Positions 59,922 to 64,000 of a stretch of DNA of 64,000 nucleotides are shown here, in pieces. The position numbers were made by a program, and so were the translations under genes. The notes below the pieces were generated by a model. It had not been told where the DNA came from, did no database searches, and was given only the letters and a program-made list of their open reading frames with translations. Source of the stretch: Rhizobiales bacterium YIM 77505 (GTDB lineage Bacteria > Pseudomonadota > Alphaproteobacteria > Rhizobiales > Beijerinckiaceae). Numbering within the stretch: the stretch's first letter is position 1; each line of letters opens with the position of its first letter. The stretch spans positions 1,984,001 through 2,048,000 of the forward strand of contig JQNH01000001.1 in assembly GCA_000745135.1 (NCBI GenBank), given 5' to 3'.

Positions 59922-60529
59922 GCCTTGGCGCTCGGCCTCGCCGCGAGCGCGGCGTGCCAACGCCGGACGTTGTCCAGCTCCTCCGGAACCGAGAGCTTCG
60001 CCGGCTTCATGAAGTCGAGGGAAACGAGACCCGTAATGTCCGCGACCGTGAACCGGTTTCCGCACACGAATTCGCGATCGGCCAGATGGCGGTCCAGCAC
60101 GCCGAGGAAGGCGGCGACCCGCGGCTTGTTCGCCTCGCCCCAGGCCGGCACCTGCGGAACCTCCATTTCGGCCATGGCGGGGTGAAGGTGGCGGAAGACC
60201 GCCCGTACGGTCCCGAAGAGGTGGAACTCGAGGCGGCGCTGCCACATCTCGACCTCCGCCCGCTCAAGCGCGCCGACGCCGAACAGGGGCGGCTCCGGAT
60301 GGAGCTCCTCGAAGTAGCGGCAGATGGCGATCGACTCCGTGATGACCGTTCCGTCGTCGAGCTCCAAGGCCGGCGATTCCTGGAGCGGATTGACGGCGGC
60401 GAAGTCCGGCGTCTTGTGCTCCAGCTTGGCAAGATCGACCGGCACCAGGGGAACCGAGATCCCCTTTTCGGCGAGGAAGATCCGGACCCGGCGCGGGTTC
60501 GGCGCACGACCTGCATCATAGAGCTTCAT
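59918..60529 (-). CDS. Glutathione S-transferase family protein
   Basis: A 203-residue GST. The thioredoxin-like domain begins MKLYDAGRAPNPRRVRIFLAEKGI, with the ITESIAICRYFEEL glutathione-binding segment. The C-terminal helical domain contains GNRFTVADITGLVSLDF, the N-capping motif of GSTs. The ATG at 60529 is chosen because the sequence before it (MGCKRTEGS) is not conserved in the family. It is translated together with the small secreted protein downstream (4-base overlap). Specific activity cannot be predicted. Confidence 0.87.
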   Translation of the reverse strand: MKLYDAGRAPNPRRVRIFLAEKGISVPLVPVDLAKLEHKTPDFAAVNPLQESPALELDDGTVITESIAICRYFEELHPEPPLFGVGALERAEVEMWQRRLEFHLFGTVRAVFRHLHPAMAEMEVPQVPAWGEANKPRVAAFLGVLDRHLADREFVCGNRFTVADITGLVSLDFMKPAKLSVPEELDNVRRWHAALAARPSAKA

Positions 60530-60630
60530 CGATCCCTCGGTCCGCTTGCACCCCATCGGCAGGGTTGTCGCACGAGGCGAGCACGCTGCTCAAGGACGAT
60601 CCGCCTGAAGGCGCAAGGAGGATCCGGCCA

Positions 60631-60661
60631 AAAAAGAGTGGCGCCGCGGGGGGCGGCGCCA
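60631..60661 (-). terminator. Rho-independent terminator of the nuclease gene
   Basis: On the minus strand TGGCGCCGC (60661-60653) pairs perfectly with GCGGCGCCA (60647-60639) across a 5-base loop, followed by CTCTTTTTT. It lies 138 bases after the stop of the nuclease gene on the same strand. This is the only classical T-tailed terminator I found in the window. Confidence 0.75.
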
Positions 60662-60798
60662 GGAGGTCTCGTTGGGGTCAGGAGGAAAACAATTTCCTTC
60701 TAGCCCAAGTTCCACGAGGGCGATGTGCGCTGCCGCACGCGAGCGGCGTCCGCGCCTCGCCCGGCCCTCGAGCGCTCGGCGTAGCAAGGAAGGAGCGT

Positions 60799-61344
60799 TC
60801 AGTCCTGCTGACCGGGAGAATGGCGCTTTCGCCACTCCGATGGACGTTCGAATTCGCCCGCCCACAGCCCTGCCCTGGCGCGCCGCGCCTCCGCCTCCTC
60901 GGCGGCGTAACGGCCGCGATAGTCGAGCGCGAGCCCCTGGCGGACCAAGAGGGCGCCGAGATCCTCGATGCCGCGCCCCTTGACCGCGCAGCGGCCGAGC
61001 CTGCGCCGATAACGGTCACGACCGCTGATGCGGCATTCCACCTGCTCGTCGCCGACAAGCAGGGCGAGCGCCCGGGCGGCGGCTTCCCCGCAGTCGTAAG
61101 GCGCCCCCGCCGCCACGCAGGTCTGACGGCGCTCGGGGGCGTCGATGCCTTCGAGGCGGACCGCCTCCCCCGCGATGCGCAGGGAATCGCCGTCGGTGAC
61201 CTGCGCCGCCCCCGCGATCACCGCCGGCTCACGCTCGCTCAGATGGAGGGCCGCGAGCGCCATCAGGCCGAACGCCACCGCGGCCCACAGCGCGTCTGAC
61301 AGAGTGAAGCCCCGGTTCGCGAGGCGATGCGGAAGGCGACTCAT
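60799..61344 (-). CDS. Membrane-anchored thermonuclease (SNase) family protein
   Basis: A 181-residue protein with an N-terminal hydrophobic segment (LWAAVAFGLMALAALHL), either a membrane anchor or an uncleaved signal, followed by an SNase-like OB fold. The nuclease-like motifs are VTDGDSLRIAGEAVRLEGIDAPE (metal-binding Asp and catalytic Arg region), YDCGEAAARAL and GRDRYRRRLGRC (second catalytic Arg). The catalytic residues look present. SNase proteins of this secreted type degrade DNA or RNA outside the membrane. The ATG at 61344 is used; a T-tailed terminator follows downstream. It diverges from the sensor kinase gene. Confidence 0.82.
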   Translation of the reverse strand: MSRLPHRLANRGFTLSDALWAAVAFGLMALAALHLSEREPAVIAGAAQVTDGDSLRIAGEAVRLEGIDAPERRQTCVAAGAPYDCGEAAARALALLVGDEQVECRISGRDRYRRRLGRCAVKGRGIEDLGALLVRQGLALDYRGRYAAEEAEARRARAGLWAGEFERPSEWRKRHSPGQQD

Positions 61345-61425
61345 GCGCAGGATGGTTAACCAATCTGCGCCATGTTGGGCACGCTCGGCGGCCCCGTCTC
61401 CGGGCCGTGGACCATCGCGTTGCGT

Positions 61426-62961
61426 ATGAGCGATTCTAGCGCCCCACCGATCGAGCAGGACCGCCGTGCCGCGCCCGACGACCTCGGGCGCCGGCGCAAG
61501 CTCGCCCGGGACGTGCGCAGCGTGCGCGAGAGGCTCACCTCCGCGATCGGCCTCGAGCGCGCCTTCGACTACGAGCTGATCCGCCTCTACGCCCAATACC
61601 ATGTCAGCGCCGCCCTGCCCCAGGCGGCGCTCGCTCTGGCCATCGGCGGGGCGGCGACGCTGTGGATACCGGTTGCCAACGCCGCCCTGTGGCTGGTTCT
61701 GGTGCTGGCGGGGATGGGGCTTCTGGCCACCCTCTCGCAGCGTTTCCTGCAGCAGCCGGCGGACGATGTTTCGCTCACGGTCTGGCGGCGGCGGTTCATT
61801 CTCGGCGAGCTCCTGCAAGGAGCAAGCTGGGCCCTGGTCATGCAGGTCCTGATCACGGTGCCGGCCGCCTCGGCGCGCAGCTTCCTCCTGTTCGTCATGG
61901 TGATGCTGGCGGCGCTGACGGCCATGCTGTCCGCCACCATCCCGACGGCCGTCTATGCCGGGCTTGCGCCTTTGAGCATCGCGATGGCTGGGCTCATGCT
62001 CGTGTCTCGGGACGCGCATACCCTCATGCTGATCGTCATGGCGGCAAGCGCCCAGGGCTTCTTCATCCTGCTGGCCAACCGGCTTTATGGCAGCGCGGTC
62101 GCCACCCTGCGCTCACGCGCGGAGAAGGATGCGATCTTTGCCGAGCTTCAGGAGGCCAAGGCCAATTCCGACGAGGCCAGGCGCCGGGCCGAAGAGGCCA
62201 ATCTCGCCAAGTCCCGTTTTCTCGCCACCATGAGCCACGAGCTCCGCACGCCCCTGAACGCGATCCTCGGCTTCTCGGAGGTCATGAAGAACGAGGTCTT
62301 CGGTCCCCATGCCTCGAGCGCCTACCGCGAATATGCAGGAGACATCCACAGCAGCGGTCAGCATCTCCTGACGCTCATCAACGAGATTCTCGATCTTTCG
62401 CGCATCGAGGCCGGGCGCTACGAGCTGAAGGAAGAGGCGGTTCAGCTCGCCCACGTGGTGGACGACTGCCGCCACATGCTCAACCTGCGCGCGAAGGCGA
62501 AGAACCAGACCATCCACGAGCTCGTCGATCCGGCGCTGCCACGGGTCTGGGCGGACGAGCGCGCGATCCGGCAGATCGTGCTCAATCTTCTGTCGAACGC
62601 CATCAAGTTCACCCCGCCCGGGGGCGAGATCACGATCAAGGTCGGCTGGACCTCGTCGGGGGGCCAGTACGTCAGCGTGAAGGACACCGGGCCCGGCATT
62701 CCGGAGGAGGAGATCCCGATCGTCATGTCCTCCTTCGGGCGGGGATCGCTCGCCATCAAGACCGCGGAGCAGGGATCAGGGCTCGGCCTTCCCATCGTCA
62801 AGGGGCTGATCGACCTCCATGGCGGCACCTTCAAGCTGAAGTCCAAGCCGCGCGAGGGCACGGAAGCGATCGTCATCCTCCCCGCCGCCCGCGTCATCGA
62901 CGCCCTGCCGGCGGTCGCCTTGGAGGACCCGGCCAAGGCCGCGGCCGCCCGGGCGGCATGA
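61426..62961 (+). CDS. Membrane sensor histidine kinase of the DivJ/PleC-like group
   Basis: An approximately 511-residue kinase (529 if the ATG at 61372 is used). Six or so hydrophobic segments lie between residues about 65 and 215, with no clear PAS or periplasmic domain, then a coiled coil (EAKANSDEARRRAEEANLAKS). The HisKA motif FLATMSHELRTPLNAILGFSEVMK carries the phosphoacceptor His. The ATPase has N, G1 (DTGPGIPEE) and G2 (GSGLGLPIVKGL) boxes. Its HisKA stretch is the type shared by DivJ, PleC and PdhS kinases that act on DivK in alphaproteobacteria. GGTTAACC before the gene is a CtrA-like half-site. IS copy 2 inserted 35 bases after its stop codon. Confidence 0.85.
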   Translation: MSDSSAPPIEQDRRAAPDDLGRRRKLARDVRSVRERLTSAIGLERAFDYELIRLYAQYHVSAALPQAALALAIGGAATLWIPVANAALWLVLVLAGMGLLATLSQRFLQQPADDVSLTVWRRRFILGELLQGASWALVMQVLITVPAASARSFLLFVMVMLAALTAMLSATIPTAVYAGLAPLSIAMAGLMLVSRDAHTLMLIVMAASAQGFFILLANRLYGSAVATLRSRAEKDAIFAELQEAKANSDEARRRAEEANLAKSRFLATMSHELRTPLNAILGFSEVMKNEVFGPHASSAYREYAGDIHSSGQHLLTLINEILDLSRIEAGRYELKEEAVQLAHVVDDCRHMLNLRAKAKNQTIHELVDPALPRVWADERAIRQIVLNLLSNAIKFTPPGGEITIKVGWTSSGGQYVSVKDTGPGIPEEEIPIVMSSFGRGSLAIKTAEQGSGLGLPIVKGLIDLHGGTFKLKSKPREGTEAIVILPAARVIDALPAVALEDPAKAAAARAA

Positions 62962-62996
62962 AGCGCCGGATGCCGGCATGCGAGAGGCCGGGCCTA

Positions 62997-63831
62997 GGTT
63001 CTGAACTCATAAAGGTTGAAGCGGATTGTGTGGGGTGATTCAAGGCTCCTGGACGGGAGGCTTGGTCATGGCGCGATACGATCTGTCGGAAACGGAGTGG
63101 CGGTTGATCGAGCCGCTTCTGCCGAACAAGCCGCGCGGGGTGGCGCGGGTCGATGACCGGCGGGTGCTCAACGGCATTTTCTATGTGCTGCGCACCGGCT
63201 CGCCGTGGCGCGACCTGCCGGAGCGCTACGGGCCGTACACGACTGTCTACAACCGCTTCAACAGGTGGGCCAAGCAGGGCGTCTGGCTCAAGGTGTTCGA
63301 GGCGCTCGCGGCCAAGTCGCCAGGGTCTCTGCACCTGATCGACTCCTCCATCGTGCGCGCCCATCAGCACGCGGCCGGCGGTAAAAAGGGGGCGCGGATC
63401 ACGCCATCGGCCGTTCTCGTGGAGGACTGACGACCAAGATCCACGCCGTCGTCGACGAGCAAGGGCTGCCCCTCCGCCTCGTCGTCTCGCCAGGGCAGGC
63501 CTCCGACAAGACCCTCGCTCCAGTCCTGCTGGCCGACCTGCCTCCCGCCAAGGCGCTCGTCGCCGACCGGGGCTACGACGCTCAGGCGATCCTCGACCTG
63601 GTGCGCCAGGCCGGCGGCGAGGCCCACATCCCGACCTGCCGCGACCGCAAGGTCCAACGCTCCGTCGCCCCGGCGCTCTACCGCCAGCGCAACCTCGTCG
63701 AGCGCTTCTTCTGTAAGCTCAAACACTTCCGCCGGATCGCCACACGCTTCGACAAGCTCGCCCGCAACTTCCTCTCAGCCGTCGCCCTCGCCTCAGCCCG
63801 TCTGTGGACCCGAGCTAATGAGTCCACTACC
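62997..63831 (+). mobile_element. IS5 family (IS427-type) insertion sequence, copy 2, 835 bp
   Basis: Ends are GGTTCTGAACTCAT (62997) and the complement of GGTAGTGGACTCAT (63831), with TA at 62995-62996 and 63832-63833. Length equals copy 1 and the encoded frames give the same protein sequences, but the orientation is opposite. The insertion lies between the DivJ/PleC-like kinase gene and cobT, exactly at the cobT stop codon. Confidence 0.94.
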
Positions 63832-63834
63832 TAA
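63068..63834 (+). CDS. IS5/IS427-type transposase made by -1 frameshifting, copy 2
   Basis: Same arrangement as copy 1. The first frame starts at ATG 63068 and would stop at 63430. A -1 slip at the AAAAAG run near 63382-63388 joins it to the frame with DHAIGRSRGG, ADRGYDA and RNLVERFFCKLK. All catalytic regions appear intact, so the element may be active. Its stop TAA (63832-63834) is outside the element, made of the TA target duplication plus one flanking base. Confidence 0.9.
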
Positions 63835-64000
63835 GCGCCGGCAGACCGCTGCGCGAAGCCTGCCTGATCGGAGGTCGCCATGTCGCGATGGCAGGCCGCA
63901 GCCGCCTTGACGAGGCCGATCGCGAGGGCCGCTCCCGTTCCCTGCCCGAGCCGCAGCCCAAGGGCGAGCAGAGGGATCTTGCCGATCCGCTCCAGCACCT
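63831..64000 (-). CDS. cobT: Nicotinate-nucleotide--dimethylbenzimidazole phosphoribosyltransferase, 3' end (CobT)
   Basis: The last 55 or so codons are seen; the rest lies outside the window. The visible protein includes LLALGLRLGQGTGAALAIGL followed by VKAAAACHRDMATSDQAGF, which match the C-terminus of CobT. That enzyme makes alpha-ribazole phosphate for the lower ligand of cobalamin. The stop TAG uses TA from the target duplication and the last base of the inserted IS copy 2, so the insertion left the reading frame and stop intact. Confidence 0.8.
   Translation of the reverse strand, partial: VLERIGKIPLLALGLRLGQGTGAALAIGLVKAAAACHRDMATSDQAGFAQRSAGA

Noticed and set aside
32663-62996. Composite transposon bounded by the two IS427-type copies
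   Set aside because: Each copy has its own TA duplication and the enclosed genes look like ordinary chromosomal operons; there is no sign of a duplication spanning the whole unit.

Overview
The window is high-GC DNA, about two thirds G+C, densely packed with genes. It looks like the chromosome of an alphaproteobacterium, most likely order Hyphomicrobiales. Supporting features are a complete paaABCDE set with PaaX, a D-tartrate dehydratase whose catalytic residues line up with the Bradyrhizobium enzyme, an HWE-type histidine kinase, a DivJ/PleC-like kinase and an IS427-type IS5 element. The family cannot be fixed from the sequence alone. I saw no tRNA, rRNA or CRISPR array.

Layout. 1-2.5 kb: the end of a GH3 beta-glucosidase and an aldose-1-epimerase-like protein. 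2.5-8.3 kb: a compact catabolic island with a flavin reductase-MarR fusion, a NicX-like Fe(II) ring-cleavage dioxygenase, a CoA ligase, an acyl-CoA-dehydrogenase-fold protein without a catalytic glutamate, and an alpha/beta hydrolase. This is my best candidate for an undescribed pathway, probably for an N-heteroaromatic acid. 8.4-27.6 kb: an aromatic amino acid / phenylacetate regulon. Indolepyruvate ferredoxin oxidoreductase (frameshifted in a G8 tract) can supply phenylacetyl-CoA, an Lrp regulator and PaaX follow, then paaABCDE, a TetR regulator, paaK, paaI, paaG, paaN and a LivKHMGF-type importer. 27.6-31.7 kb: D-tartrate dehydratase, a nitronate monooxygenase-like protein, a DUF2243 membrane protein, an aldo/keto reductase and a small unknown gene.

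31.8-32.7 kb and 63.0-63.8 kb hold two copies of one 835-bp IS5/IS427 element in opposite orientation, bracketing about 30.3 kb. Inside are a GST, then an envelope cluster on the minus strand: a 1812-aa secreted protein beginning with an LprI-like (lysozyme inhibitor) domain, a 1916-aa alpha-2-macroglobulin with intact thioester, and PBP1C. Next come a small ABM-like protein and a PdxA-like / CoA-transferase / enoyl-CoA hydratase operon. A nested pair of insertion sequences follows (IS481 type inserted at the edge of an IS630 type), then a six-PAS HWE histidine kinase, a periplasmic binding protein, a beta-hydroxyacid dehydrogenase, an MBL-fold hydrolase, a small secreted protein, a GST, a membrane-anchored nuclease and a DivJ/PleC-like kinase. 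The window ends in the 3' end of cobT, whose stop codon lies on the boundary of the second IS copy.

How the parts fit: phenylalanine-derived phenylpyruvate and external phenylacetate converge on phenylacetyl-CoA, which PaaABCDE, PaaG and PaaN process; the beta-oxidation genes paaF, paaH and paaJ are not here. Protease trap, LprI-domain protein and PBP1C read as a periplasmic defence and cell-wall repair module. A dispersed hairpin repeat with a CTCTCCCC/GGGGAGAG core occupies many gaps between genes.
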